Shown in pieces: positions 16,082-22,344 of a stretch of DNA of 36,647 bases (positions are counted from its first letter, which is position 1; each line of letters starts with the position of its first letter). The notes beneath the pieces are model-generated. The model made no database searches and had not been told where the DNA came from. It saw only the letters and a program-made list of their open reading frames with translations. The position numbers were made by a program, and so were the translations under genes. This stretch comes from a virus, in IMG/VR virus record IMGVR_UViG_3300025128_000140, positions 1-36,647 of that record. One strand, given 5' to 3'.

Positions 16082-17286
16082 GAGAGGAAGAGGATGTGGA
16101 GGAGATAGAATCTGGGGATCTATACCGCAAATACCCCAATAGGACTAAGATCAAAAAATATTGCGGCGTCTATGCTATTGTTAATCAAAACAATAAAAAA
16201 ATATATGTGGGCTCGTCATCACATATGTATCACAGGATTAGAACACATGTGTCACACTTGTCTAAGGGGTCTCATTACAATTCCTCTTGGCAGGAGGACT
16301 ATAATAAAAAACATACTTTTAAGTATTATATTGTCTGTAATTGTCCTGAAGGTGAAGAGCTAGCAAAAGAGAAGGAAGTGTTGAACTCCTATAGTATGGG
16401 GCGACTTTATAATACTTGGCGTTCTCAAGGGGTGGATGATCTACTACCGTTCTTAGAAAAGGCTATCGCTAGTAAAACGTACAGAGAGGCTTATACTATA
16501 AACGAAGAAACGGGCTGTTGGGAATCTAATCGTGTGGAGAAAAGAAGTGGTTATAGCAAGATGCAGGTAAGGATAAACGGTAAAGTGAGAAGTCTACTTA
16601 GACACCGCATTGCGTACTGGGAGAGATATGGGGAATATCCTGAATTAGTCCGACATAAGTGTGATAACAAAGCATGTAGAAACCCATCACACCTAGAGAA
16701 GGGTACTCATAAGCAGAATTCAGATGACAAAAGTCGTGACTTTTACAAGAAATTCAGAGAGGTCTGGATAAGCCTTGGTGGAGATCCTGTTGAGATAACG
16801 AAACATTTTGGTTGGAAAACAAACTGTAGCACGACAAGGGGTGGTGTTGCTAGCGCTGTCTATAAGTACGAAAAGAAGACCGGTATAAAAGAAGAGTTTC
16901 CTGAAATTATAAAAAAAAGAAAGCGGGCTGTAAGTGGTAATGCGTCGGGGATTGTTTACAACAAAGATGCTGTAGTGTTTACCAAAGAAGAAGAAGATTA
17001 CATTCGGGAAAATTATAAAAATATGAGTGATAGAAAAATTGCAGAGGAGCTAAACAAGAGAGACGAGAGGTTTACATCTGCTATTTTAATAAAAAGAATG
17101 GATGTTTTTAGGTGTAGGACATATGAATTGCGATTGACAAAGAGGCCTAAATACAATAGAGACAATTTTGATATTGAAAAAGCATTAGAGCTTTATAAGC
17201 AAGGGAAAAGTTTTTTTGCTATAGCTAAAGAATTGTCTGTCTCGGGCAAGGTGGTAAAAAGACTTATAGAAAATGAAATAGAATAG
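16069..17286 (+). CDS. GIY-YIG and HNH endonuclease fusion with C-terminal helix-turn-helix
   Basis: The protein has 405 residues and starts at GTG 16069. Residues 32-120 form a GIY-YIG nuclease: GVYAIVNQ, KIYVGSSSH, an Arg in HRIRTH near 57, a Glu in AKEKEVLNSY near 102 and Asn in LYNTW. Residues about 145-225 form an HNH domain: ETGCWESNR, LLRHRIAYWERYGEYP, VRHKCDNKACRNPSHLEKGT. Residues 325-405 carry two DNA-binding segments (FTKEEEDYIRENYKNMSDRK and ALELYKQGKSFFAIAKELSV). Two nuclease types in one chain is unusual for phage homing enzymes. It lies alone on the plus strand beside the operon junction, as a free-standing homing gene might. Confidence 0.85.
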   Translation: MAIVREEEDVEEIESGDLYRKYPNRTKIKKYCGVYAIVNQNNKKIYVGSSSHMYHRIRTHVSHLSKGSHYNSSWQEDYNKKHTFKYYIVCNCPEGEELAKEKEVLNSYSMGRLYNTWRSQGVDDLLPFLEKAIASKTYREAYTINEETGCWESNRVEKRSGYSKMQVRINGKVRSLLRHRIAYWERYGEYPELVRHKCDNKACRNPSHLEKGTHKQNSDDKSRDFYKKFREVWISLGGDPVEITKHFGWKTNCSTTRGGVASAVYKYEKKTGIKEEFPEIIKKRKRAVSGNASGIVYNKDAVVFTKEEEDYIRENYKNMSDRKIAEELNKRDERFTSAILIKRMDVFRCRTYELRLTKRPKYNRDNFDIEKALELYKQGKSFFAIAKELSVSGKVVKRLIENEIE

Positions 17287-17353
17287 TCAAACGACCAGTT
17301 TTATCTAGTCTGCCTGAAAAATTTTTTAGAATCAAATGACCAGTTTTATCTAG
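17287..17353 (+). repeat. Pair of 22-bp direct repeats after the endonuclease gene
   Basis: Copies at 17287-17308 and 17332-17353 differ at one base and share GACCAGTTTTATCTAG. A partial copy (GGACCAGTTTTTG) lies at about 15599, on the other side of the endonuclease module. They could be cleavage or regulatory sites. The rest of 17354-17506 shows only a weak CCCC/GGGG hairpin near 17430-17448. Confidence 0.7.
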
Positions 17354-17506
17354 AAGTCAGAACCTGTAGCGAGTACCACCTGATGTTTTTCTTGATACGC
17401 GAGGACATAGGATCGGGATTATAATAATACCCCCTTTACCTAAGGGGTGATTCATATATAGGCTATAAATAAATGTGTTTTTTCTAGAAAAATACTTAAA
17501 GAAGCC

Positions 17507-17535
17507 TTGACAAACGTGCCGATATATATTATAAT
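17507..17535 (+). promoter_or_regulatory. Sigma70-like promoter, CGAT spacer
   Basis: TTGACA, 17 bp, TATAAT. The spacer contains GCCGATATATA. It drives the membrane peptide at 17568. Confidence 0.9.
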
Positions 17536-17567
17536 GAGGACATACTAAACACGAAAGGGAGAACACT

Positions 17568-17735
17568 ATGATTAAGAACATTACGATTATCGGACTCGTT
17601 GCGACTCTATTCCTTACGCTTGGATACTTCACCATTAAAGTCAACGCAATGCAAACGAAGTACAAGAGGACTTGCGAATCGTCCGTAAAGAAATCAGAAA
17701 GAATTGTAGAATTAGTGAAAGAATTGAGAAAATAA
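17568..17735 (+). CDS. Small membrane-anchored protein
   Basis: The protein has 55 residues. Residues 3-25 form one hydrophobic helix (ITIIGLVATLFLTLGYF), followed by a positively charged, helical tail (SSVKKSERIVELVKELRK). AAAGGGAG precedes the ATG. It has its own promoter. The probable topology is inner membrane with the tail outside the bilayer. Function unknown. Confidence 0.65.
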   Translation: MIKNITIIGLVATLFLTLGYFTIKVNAMQTKYKRTCESSVKKSERIVELVKELRK

Positions 17736-17748
17736 TTGAAGTTACCCC

Positions 17749-17777
17749 TTGACAAATGCCGATATATATAATATAAT
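17749..17777 (+). promoter_or_regulatory. Sigma70-like promoter, CGAT spacer
   Basis: TTGACA, 17 bp, TATAAT with GCCGATATATA in the spacer. The leader ends ACGAAAGGGAA before the ATG at 17817. Confidence 0.9.
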
Positions 17778-17816
17778 AAGAGCATAACAAACAACATTCC
17801 AACGAAAGGGAATACA

Positions 17817-18062
17817 ATGAGAGTTTCAGATTTACAACCCGCCGCTTACCCAAAATCGCCATCGGTAGAGCTTCCTAATAGTGACGCTCACCGATTGTTC
17901 ACTAACGACTTCAACAAAAACAGCTTCATCGAAGCTCATGGAGATGTCGAGATTGTTTGGAATAACCAGTATAAATACTGGGAAGTTCCAGCCTTTGCCA
18001 AAAGCCGTGAGGCTTACGGCGTCGCTAAACAACGTGCTTGTAATACTTGGGGGTGTGAATAA
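17817..18062 (+). CDS. Hypothetical soluble protein
   Basis: The protein has 81 residues. The polar N-terminus is followed by AHGDVEIVWNNQYKYWEVPA and a C-terminal segment with two Cys (RACNTWGCE). There is no membrane segment. The stop overlaps the next ATG (TAATG), so the two genes are translationally coupled. No family recognised. Confidence 0.65.
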   Translation: MRVSDLQPAAYPKSPSVELPNSDAHRLFTNDFNKNSFIEAHGDVEIVWNNQYKYWEVPAFAKSREAYGVAKQRACNTWGCE

Positions 18063-18160
18063 TGGATAAGTTAGTTGAAACGTTTATTGTTGGGCTTTGT
18101 GTCTTGGCTATCGTCGCCGGTAGCATCTTCGGAACGTGGGCATTATTTCAGACTATGTAG
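18062..18160 (+). CDS. Single-helix membrane peptide
   Basis: The peptide has 32 residues and is almost entirely one transmembrane helix (VGLCVLAIVAGSIFGTWALF) after an acidic MDKLVET start. It starts on the stop of the preceding gene. Small phage membrane peptides can be lysis or exclusion factors, but nothing here decides the role. Confidence 0.5.
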   Translation: MDKLVETFIVGLCVLAIVAGSIFGTWALFQTM

Positions 18161-18169
18161 GGAAGTATT

Positions 18170-18240
18170 GGCACGAGGGGTGCAGGCCGCCATCGACGTA
18201 AGTCGTTACCAGCAAAGGACTTACGACGATTAATATAAAC
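18170..18240 (+). repeat. Intergenic palindromic repeat, copy 1
   Basis: A GC-rich arm (GGCACGAGGGGTGCAGGCCG) is followed by GTAAGTC (18198-18204), a 13-nt loop and GACTTAC (18218-18224). An A+T tract with long T runs follows to about 18270. It lies between a stop codon and the next promoter. It may act as terminator or insulator. Confidence 0.85.
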
Positions 18241-18282
18241 TTTGTTTTTTTGTTTTTTTTTGTTTTTTTCTCATGTAATGGC

Positions 18283-18311
18283 TTGACAGGTGCCGATATA
18301 TATTGTATACT
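18283..18311 (+). promoter_or_regulatory. Sigma70-like promoter, CGAT spacer
   Basis: TTGACA, 17 bp, TATACT with GCCGATATATA. It drives the membrane peptide at 18343. Confidence 0.85.
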
Positions 18312-18342
18312 TGTTATATAAAGTTAATCGAAAGGAAATAAG

Positions 18343-18477
18343 ATGTTAGATAAAATTATAGAATTCAAAAAAGAGTTTGGCTGGCATGGCGTTGTGTTTA
18401 CTGTTGCAGTCGGCTCGTTTTGCGTCTATTGGTATGCTATAGAAATTATGGATATTTTGCAAAAAATAAGCAAATAG
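18343..18477 (+). CDS. Single-helix membrane peptide
   Basis: The peptide has 44 residues: a charged N-terminus (MLDKIIEFKKEFGW), a transmembrane helix (GVVFTVAVGSFCVYWYA) and a short polar tail. CGAAAGGAAATAAG supplies the ribosome site. It has its own promoter. Function unknown. Confidence 0.6.
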   Translation: MLDKIIEFKKEFGWHGVVFTVAVGSFCVYWYAIEIMDILQKISK

Positions 18478-18480
18478 CTA

Positions 18481-18509
18481 TTGACAAATTAAAGTTTTTA
18501 TGTTATAAT
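18481..18509 (+). promoter_or_regulatory. Sigma70-like promoter without the CGAT spacer
   Basis: TTGACA, 17 bp, TATAAT. The spacer is AT-rich and lacks the CGAT core. It starts 3 nt after the preceding stop. Confidence 0.85.
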
Positions 18510-18540
18510 GTCGATATAATTAATAGCGAAAGGAAATAAA

Positions 18541-18747
18541 ATGAGAAGCTACCAAATACAATTAGCAAAACAGAATCATATCGGAATGGTTAAGGTCTCA
18601 TTTAGAGATGGGTGGAGTAGTCACGTTAATATATCAGACGTTGTACTATTATCTAATGACCGTGTTCGCGTTGGTACAGCTCGATGCCGTTGCAGTAAGG
18701 TTAAATCAATTACAGACGGCTCAGAAATATATTACAAAAAATCTTAG
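18541..18747 (+). CDS. Hypothetical basic protein
   Basis: The protein has 68 residues. It is Arg/Lys-rich and beta-prone (MRSYQIQLAKQNHIGMVKVS, DRVRVGTARCRCSKVKSITD). The CRC motif is notable but insufficient for a zinc site. CGAAAGGAAATAAA precedes the ATG. No family recognised. Confidence 0.65.
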   Translation: MRSYQIQLAKQNHIGMVKVSFRDGWSSHVNISDVVLLSNDRVRVGTARCRCSKVKSITDGSEIYYKKS

Positions 18748-18765
18748 AATAATTAAAGATTACCC

Positions 18766-18794
18766 TTGACAAACGCCGATATATATGGTATAAT
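18766..18794 (+). promoter_or_regulatory. Sigma70-like promoter, CGAT spacer
   Basis: TTGACA, 17 bp, TATAAT with GCCGATATATA. The leader has AACGAAAGGAAA. Confidence 0.9.
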
Positions 18795-18820
18795 GAAAGC
18801 ATCATAAACGAAAGGAAAAC

Positions 18821-19129
18821 ATGATGAAAACTGAAGCTGTTAAAACTATATTCAAGTCTGAGGATTATGGGCTTGAAGATCACACACTCACTATCGACAA
18901 GATTAGTGAGCTTGATCCAGAGGGTAACGTAATGGTTGTTAAGTACCTTGCTTACGTTATTGACCCGTTGGACAATGCTATGGTGTTCAACTATTCGCCA
19001 TATGCAAAGTTGGGTGAATTGCTCGATTCCGCTAAGATGTGGATTCAATGCGGTTGTCCTAGCGATGGGGATGCACAGGGCTTTCCTCGTAAGTGGACTA
19101 AAGAAGCATTGCAGGAATGGGCAAGTTAG
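18821..19129 (+). CDS. Hypothetical protein
   Basis: The protein has 102 residues. The first two codons are both ATG (18821 and 18824). It reads TIDKISELDPEGNVMVVKYL and CGCPSDGDAQGFPRKWTKEA. It is soluble and slightly acidic. It forms a single-gene unit with its own promoter. No family recognised. Confidence 0.65.
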   Translation: MMKTEAVKTIFKSEDYGLEDHTLTIDKISELDPEGNVMVVKYLAYVIDPLDNAMVFNYSPYAKLGELLDSAKMWIQCGCPSDGDAQGFPRKWTKEALQEWAS

Positions 19130-19131
19130 GC

Positions 19132-19159
19132 TTGCAATTAGAGAATTATTTGTTATAAT
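19132..19159 (+). promoter_or_regulatory. Sigma70-like promoter, TTGCAA class
   Basis: TTGCAA, 16 bp, TATAAT. The spacer lacks CGAT. The leader has AAACGAAAGG. Confidence 0.75.
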
Positions 19160-19183
19160 AAAAAGAAACGAAAGGTTTTAATT

Positions 19184-19471
19184 ATGTTCGACGACTTCCG
19201 TAATCCTAGAATCACTTGTAGCGATGGCTTCAGTATTAGTGTTCAGGCTTTCGACGGTAGCTATTCAGACCGTGACCGACACGGTAAGCCTATCACAGTA
19301 GAGTGTGGATTCCCTAGCACTACACCCAAGACTAAAGAGTTGCTAGAGTTCGCAGAGCACTTTGGTGATAGCGATTACACTACGACCGTTTACGGTTGGG
19401 TGCCGGTTAAGATAGTACAGGCAGAGCTTGATGCTCATGGTGGAATTGTTCAGGGAGAGATGCCACAATGA
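19184..19471 (+). CDS. Hypothetical protein, first of a three-gene unit
   Basis: The protein has 95 residues and a soluble beta/alpha character (ITCSDGFSISVQAFDGSYSD, TTTVYGWVPVKIVQAELDAH). The stop overlaps the next start (ATGA). No family recognised. Confidence 0.65.
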   Translation: MFDDFRNPRITCSDGFSISVQAFDGSYSDRDRHGKPITVECGFPSTTPKTKELLEFAEHFGDSDYTTTVYGWVPVKIVQAELDAHGGIVQGEMPQ

Positions 19472-19635
19472 CGGATATAATAGTTATGAAAAGAATGGAA
19501 GTAGATGGTTCGGTGATTGAGTTGGTTCATAACCTACACTGTGAGCATTACGAATTGCAGATAGATGGGATTCCTGTATTCAACTGTAAAGAGTACAGAC
19601 AAGCGGAACACGAATATAATATGGAGAAGTACTAA
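19468..19635 (+). CDS. Hypothetical small protein
   Basis: The protein has 55 residues (MTDIIVMKRMEVDGSVIELV, then HCEHYELQIDGIPVFNC). It is coupled to both neighbours: ATGA overlap upstream and TAATG overlap downstream. It has no membrane segment. Unknown. Confidence 0.6.
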   Translation: MTDIIVMKRMEVDGSVIELVHNLHCEHYELQIDGIPVFNCKEYRQAEHEYNMEKY

Positions 19636-19871
19636 TGAAGTTTTTAATTGTTATCTTTGTTTCTTTAGTGTGTATTGATGTTGATGCGAGCATTGACTAT
19701 AAAGCACAGCATGAGATGAGTTATAATAGTGCAGTAAAAAAGAAATCCTTTAGACGCATTATTAAAGAAGTAATTAAGCGTAAGCGAGCCGAGACAAAGA
19801 TCGAAACCGAAACTATTCCTATTCCCCTATATGATTCTATTGAATGGGATAAAGTTAAAAACGTTGCTTGA
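19635..19871 (+). CDS. Predicted exported small protein
   Basis: The protein has 78 residues. The N-terminus is a likely Sec signal peptide (KFLIVIFVSLVCIDVDAS) with possible cleavage after DVDA. The mature part is very basic (KKKSFRRIIKEVIKRKRAET). A small basic periplasmic or secreted peptide could act on membranes or walls, but this is inference. The end of the gene contains the next promoter's -35. Confidence 0.6.
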   Translation: MKFLIVIFVSLVCIDVDASIDYKAQHEMSYNSAVKKKSFRRIIKEVIKRKRAETKIETETIPIPLYDSIEWDKVKNVA

Positions 19872-19895
19872 CATTAGCCGATTGTATGTTATAAT
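19868..19895 (+). promoter_or_regulatory. Sigma70-like promoter overlapping a stop codon
   Basis: TTGACA, 16 bp, TATAAT. The spacer has GCCGATTGTA. The TGA stop of the preceding gene is inside the -35 hexamer. Confidence 0.85.
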
Positions 19896-19920
19896 AAGAA
19901 TATAAGAAAAGGAGAAAGAC

Positions 19921-20103
19921 ATGAAGACTTTAGGAATCAACAGTAAACTAGAATATACTCTGACCGGAGTAAAGGCAACAGTGACAGCGATTGAGAATGA
20001 CACTGTACTCATCGAAACAGAGAAGGGTGAAGAGTTGCGTTCTACGCTTGCCGAGGTCAATGAGTATCTTGACAATGGCACGTTCAAAGTTCTAGAAGTA
20101 TAG
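19921..20103 (+). CDS. Small beta-rich protein
   Basis: The protein has 60 residues (LGINSKLEYTLTGVKATVTA, then VLIETEKGEELRSTLAEVNE). Alternating strands suggest a small barrel, as in SH3-like RNA or DNA-binding folds. It forms a single-gene unit ending in a strong terminator. No family recognised. Confidence 0.65.
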   Translation: MKTLGINSKLEYTLTGVKATVTAIENDTVLIETEKGEELRSTLAEVNEYLDNGTFKVLEV

Positions 20104-20120
20104 AGGCGAATCCTTTCGTT

Positions 20121-20190
20121 GACCGGTAGCGGTGGGTTGTTTATGTTGACTGCTGACACTTCCGCATAACAGTCGCCGCTGCCGGTTTTC
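20121..20190 (+). terminator. Branched intrinsic terminator
   Basis: ACCGGTAGCGG pairs with CCGCTGCCGGT and is followed by a T-rich tract. The 44-nt interior holds a second helix (GACTG/CAGTC). This is larger than a normal terminator loop and resembles the other ornate terminators downstream. Confidence 0.8.
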
Positions 20191-20206
20191 TTTTATTAGG
20201 ATAGAT

Positions 20207-20284
20207 ATGTTAGAAACTAAAATAATAATCTGGAACATAATCGCACAGCCGATCTTTCTGGCTATCGTCTACCTGCTCATCTGA
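20207..20284 (+). CDS. 25-residue membrane peptide
   Basis: The peptide reads MLETKIIIWNIIAQPIFLAI plus VYLLI and is a single hydrophobic helix. AGGATAG precedes the ATG. It lies between the branched terminator and repeat copy 2 and has no promoter of its own that I can see, so expression depends on read-through. Confidence 0.4.
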   Translation: MLETKIIIWNIIAQPIFLAIVYLLI

Positions 20285-20324
20285 GTGTATCAGCCAACCT
20301 AGCTTTCTTAGATAGGGGCAGAGC

Positions 20325-20390
20325 TGGGGGCCCGCGCGCCGCGCTGTAAGTCGTTGCTATCAAAGGACTTACGACGATTTATGTGATTTA
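20325..20390 (+). repeat. Intergenic palindromic repeat, copy 2
   Basis: The GC arm (GGGGCCCGCGCGCCGCG) precedes GTAAGTC (20346-20352), a 13-nt loop and GACTTAC (20366-20372). GACGATTTATGTGATTTA follows, matching copy 3 exactly. Confidence 0.85.
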
Positions 20391-20432
20391 AAAAAACTTA
20401 TTTATTTCTTGATTTTTGTTAATGTTATGGGG

Positions 20433-20461
20433 TTGAATGTGCCGATAATATATAATAGAAT
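20433..20461 (+). promoter_or_regulatory. Sigma70-like promoter, CGAT spacer
   Basis: TTGAAT, 17 bp, TAGAAT with GCCGATAATATA in the spacer. Both hexamers are weaker than in its neighbours. Confidence 0.65.
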
Positions 20462-20474
20462 AAAGGAGATTGAT

Positions 20475-20549
20475 ATGACGTTTTTCTGTTTACTGTTTGC
20501 GGCTTGTTTGATTGGTTTGGTTGGTGCGGAAGTTATGAATGCCCAATAA
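20475..20549 (+). CDS. 24-residue membrane peptide
   Basis: MTFFCLLFAACLIGLVGAEV followed by MNAQ. It is one hydrophobic helix, or a bare signal peptide. AAAGGAG lies 7 nt upstream. It forms a short single-gene unit. Confidence 0.5.
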   Translation: MTFFCLLFAACLIGLVGAEVMNAQ

Positions 20550-20579
20550 AAAAACTTTCAAAAAAATCCGGTTTTCCTC

Positions 20580-20608
20580 TTGACAACCGGCGAACTTTAT
20601 GGTATAAT
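20580..20608 (+). promoter_or_regulatory. Sigma70-like promoter
   Basis: TTGACA, 17 bp, TATAAT. The spacer has GGCGAACTTT, a diverged version of the shared core. The leader has AACGAAAGGGAAAA. Confidence 0.85.
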
Positions 20609-20631
20609 GTAGACATAACGAAAGGGAAAAA

Positions 20632-20793
20632 ATGAACACAAAAAAAATGAAAAAAGAATTATGGGAAGCTTACTACACGGCTAAAGCCGAGGGAGCTTCG
20701 AGGGAAGTTACCAACGCCATTATTGACGTTATGGTTATCGCTGATAAAGAAGCGGAAGAAAAAAAGTTAGAAAAAACTAAAGTTTGCTCTTGA
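20632..20793 (+). CDS. Small charged helical protein
   Basis: The protein has 53 residues: MNTKKMKKELWEAYYTAKAE, VTNAIIDVMVIADKE and a Lys/Glu-rich tail ending KVCS. It is probably all helical. Its TGA stop is embedded in the next promoter's TTGACA. Unknown. Confidence 0.55.
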   Translation: MNTKKMKKELWEAYYTAKAEGASREVTNAIIDVMVIADKEAEEKKLEKTKVCS

Positions 20794-20818
20794 CAAACGC
20801 CGATAAGTATGTTATACT
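20790..20818 (+). promoter_or_regulatory. Sigma70-like promoter overlapping a stop codon
   Basis: TTGACA, 17 bp, TATACT with GCCGATAAGTA. It starts the transcript carrying the acidic protein and, probably, the large structured RNA after it. Confidence 0.9.
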
Positions 20819-20824
20819 TAAGGC

Positions 20825-20905
20825 ATAACGAAAAGGGAACTGGAGCAATAGCTAGGGTTAAGAGCCACTGAATCCCACAGCAACATTTTACGGAAGGTTT
20901 TAGAT
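20825..20905 (+). promoter_or_regulatory. Structured 5' leader of the acidic-protein gene
   Basis: This is about 80 nt, longer than the 25-35 nt leaders of most neighbours. GCTAGGGTT (20850-20858) can pair with AATCCCACAGC (about 20872-20882). The usual AACGAAAAGGG sits at its 5' end rather than next to the start; ACGGAAGG lies nearer the ATG. Confidence 0.45.
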
Positions 20906-21130
20906 ATGGTTAATTTCGACGGATTTATGGAAGATCGACTAAACGGCGGCTATGGTCACGAATTGGATCGCCTACTAAACGACGAGTGGAACGAGTGGGA
21001 AGATTTCGAGGATCTCGAACTCGATACCGATGGCGACGAGTTTGATGGTCAGCCGGATGAGTATACTGAATGGCAGGATTTTTATGACGGCGATGATTGG
21101 GATCATGGCCAATACGACGAAATACTTTAA
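20906..21130 (+). CDS. Extremely acidic small protein, candidate DNA mimic
   Basis: The protein has 74 residues with 17 Asp and 11 Glu against two Arg and no Lys. Acidic and aromatic residues alternate (NEWEDFEDLELD, EYTEWQDFYDGDD). Such composition is characteristic of DNA-mimic inhibitors such as anti-restriction proteins, but no specific family is recognisable. It follows its own strong promoter and structured leader and precedes the large structured RNA. A calcium-binding or chaperone-like acidic protein is an alternative. Confidence 0.6.
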   Translation: MVNFDGFMEDRLNGGYGHELDRLLNDEWNEWEDFEDLELDTDGDEFDGQPDEYTEWQDFYDGDDWDHGQYDEIL

Positions 21131-21600
21131 TACAAGTGCGTGGTAATTGGATAAGGAAACCTCTGCGACTTGGACATGTCAGTCCGCAAGTTAATTCGCT
21201 TTTCCAGTGCCACAACCTACCCACGACGCTGGCGTGGGTGTCACTGTCCGAGGCATCGGGTTGCAGTGGATGAGAGCCGTGGTTCGATCCCCACGCTCAC
21301 CAGCACAATACAACGCCGCTCCCCTTTGGTAAAGTGAAAGCCGAACGTCTGCCACTGGGGTATAAATGCGGCACAATACATATGGCTTGGCGAAGTGCGC
21401 CGGTTGATAAGTCACTGATCCGTGAACGACACGAAACCGAGGATGCCTTGTGGGGCGGTTAACCAAATCGGTGGATACACTGGGACAGCTTAGTCCCGCC
21501 GAGTTCAGTGCAATCGGTCAGAGGTGTAACTCCTCTGCAAGTCGCCTTACAATATGCGGCCCTGCTGGTTTCCTTTCGTGCCGGTGGGGTCGCTTTTTTG
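21131..21600 (+). ncRNA. Large structured non-coding RNA candidate
   Basis: About 470 nt without a credible gene but dense in nested complementarity. Helices seen: GCG-ACTTG-GAC with GTC-CAAGT-CGC (21165-21199); ACCCACG/CGTGGGT (21219-21239); CACTG/CAGTG enclosing CCGA-GGCA-TCGG (21242-21268); a T-arm-like CGTGG-TTCGATCC-CCACG (21278-21295); GCCGC/GCGGC with CCCC/GGGG (21315-21372); GGCG/CGCC near 21394-21406; GGGAC/GTCCC near 21482-21497; CAGAGG/CCTCTG near 21519-21537. GCACAATACA occurs twice (21303 and 21371). A helix GCGGCCC/GGGGTCGC then T6 (about 21558-21600) would terminate it. It is probably cotranscribed from 20790. Confidence 0.7.
21558..21600 (+). terminator. Intrinsic terminator of the large structured RNA
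   Basis: GCGGCCCTGCTGG pairs with CCGGTGGGGTCGC (with G-T pairs), followed by TTTTTT. Repeat copy 3 begins immediately after. Confidence 0.75.
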
Positions 21601-21675
21601 GCACGCGGGGTGCTGGCCGCCGTCGCCCTAAGTCCTTTGATACCAATGACTTACGACGATTTATGTGATTTAAAA
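21600..21675 (+). repeat. Intergenic palindromic repeat, copy 3
   Basis: GGCACGCGGGGTGCTGGCCG, then CTAAGTC (21628-21634), loop, GACTTAC (21648-21654) and GACGATTTATGTGATTTA. GCAC and GTGC in the arm can form a further small hairpin. The next promoter starts about 50 bp downstream. Confidence 0.85.
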
Positions 21676-21722
21676 AAAGTAAGTATATTTCTTAAAAACT
21701 TATTGATTTTGCTGGATTTCGC

Positions 21723-21751
21723 TTGACAAATTGGTCGATATAGATTATAAT
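21723..21751 (+). promoter_or_regulatory. Sigma70-like promoter, CGAT spacer
   Basis: TTGACA, 17 bp, TATAAT with GTCGATATAGA. Confidence 0.9.
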
Positions 21752-21789
21752 GGGGGCATACAAGTTAATCAATCGAAAGGATTTACATT

Positions 21790-21936
21790 ATGGATTTTAT
21801 TTGGAACGAAAACAACCCTATCGCAATCCACGTCACCGATGCGGAGTATTCTCCGGCATCGTGCCAATGGCTGGCAGATTATCACGATTTGCCTGTGCGG
21901 GATTTAATTAACAACAAGGATTATTATCCTCAATAA
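21790..21936 (+). CDS. Hypothetical small protein
   Basis: The protein has 48 residues (MDFIWNENNPIAIHVTDAEY, then CQWLADYHDLPVRDL). It is soluble and acidic, and CGAAAGGATT precedes the start. Single-gene unit. Unknown. Confidence 0.6.
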   Translation: MDFIWNENNPIAIHVTDAEYSPASCQWLADYHDLPVRDLINNKDYYPQ

Positions 21937-21960
21937 TCCAAAAAAAAGTTAAGATTCCTC

Positions 21961-21989
21961 TTGACATTGGCCGATATATATTATATACT
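21961..21989 (+). promoter_or_regulatory. Sigma70-like promoter, CGAT spacer
   Basis: TTGACA, 17 bp, TATACT with GCCGATATATA. The leader is about 60 nt and contains AACTGGGGTAACCGACAGC before ACGAAAGGAAAG. Confidence 0.9.
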
Positions 21990-22055
21990 TAAAACATAAC
22001 AAGGGCAACATTCAACTGGGGTAACCGACAGCACCCTAACACGAAAGGAAAGAAA

Positions 22056-22268
22056 ATGACATTATCAAAATTTGACACACAGCAACACCTAGAGGAAATT
22101 CCATACGAGCCAACACAGGCCGATTGGGACGAATACCATAGCTGCCTTGAAGAAATGCAACGCGACGAAGCCAATGATGAGTTTCTGGCGGAAGCGTCGG
22201 AACACTTCGACATCAATGAGATGGCTATGATTCAGGAGCTTATGGAAGTCGGTTTGTGGGACGACTAA
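22056..22268 (+). CDS. Acidic hypothetical protein
   Basis: The protein has 70 residues, strongly acidic and helical (EEMQRDEANDEFLAEASEHF, DINEMAMIQELMEVGLWDD). Like the protein at 20906 it ends in acidic and aromatic residues, but it has more helix-forming residues. A DNA-mimic or protein-inhibitor role is possible but unproven. Confidence 0.6.
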   Translation: MTLSKFDTQQHLEEIPYEPTQADWDEYHSCLEEMQRDEANDEFLAEASEHFDINEMAMIQELMEVGLWDD

Positions 22269-22286
22269 AAAAAATAAAAAAAGTTC

Positions 22287-22315
22287 TTGCAATACTCGCT
22301 TCGGTATGCTAAAAT
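22287..22315 (+). promoter_or_regulatory. Sigma70-like promoter, TTGCAA class
   Basis: TTGCAA, 17 bp, TAAAAT. The spacer lacks CGAT. It starts a four-gene unit. Confidence 0.75.
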
Positions 22316-22344
22316 ATATATATAACAAAAACGAAAGGTTTATT

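Noticed and set aside
21242-21299. tRNA gene suggested by GGTTCGATCCCC and a terminal CCA
   Set aside because: The T arm is convincing, but no matching acceptor 5' strand, D arm or anticodon arm is found at proper spacing. It is treated as part of a larger RNA.
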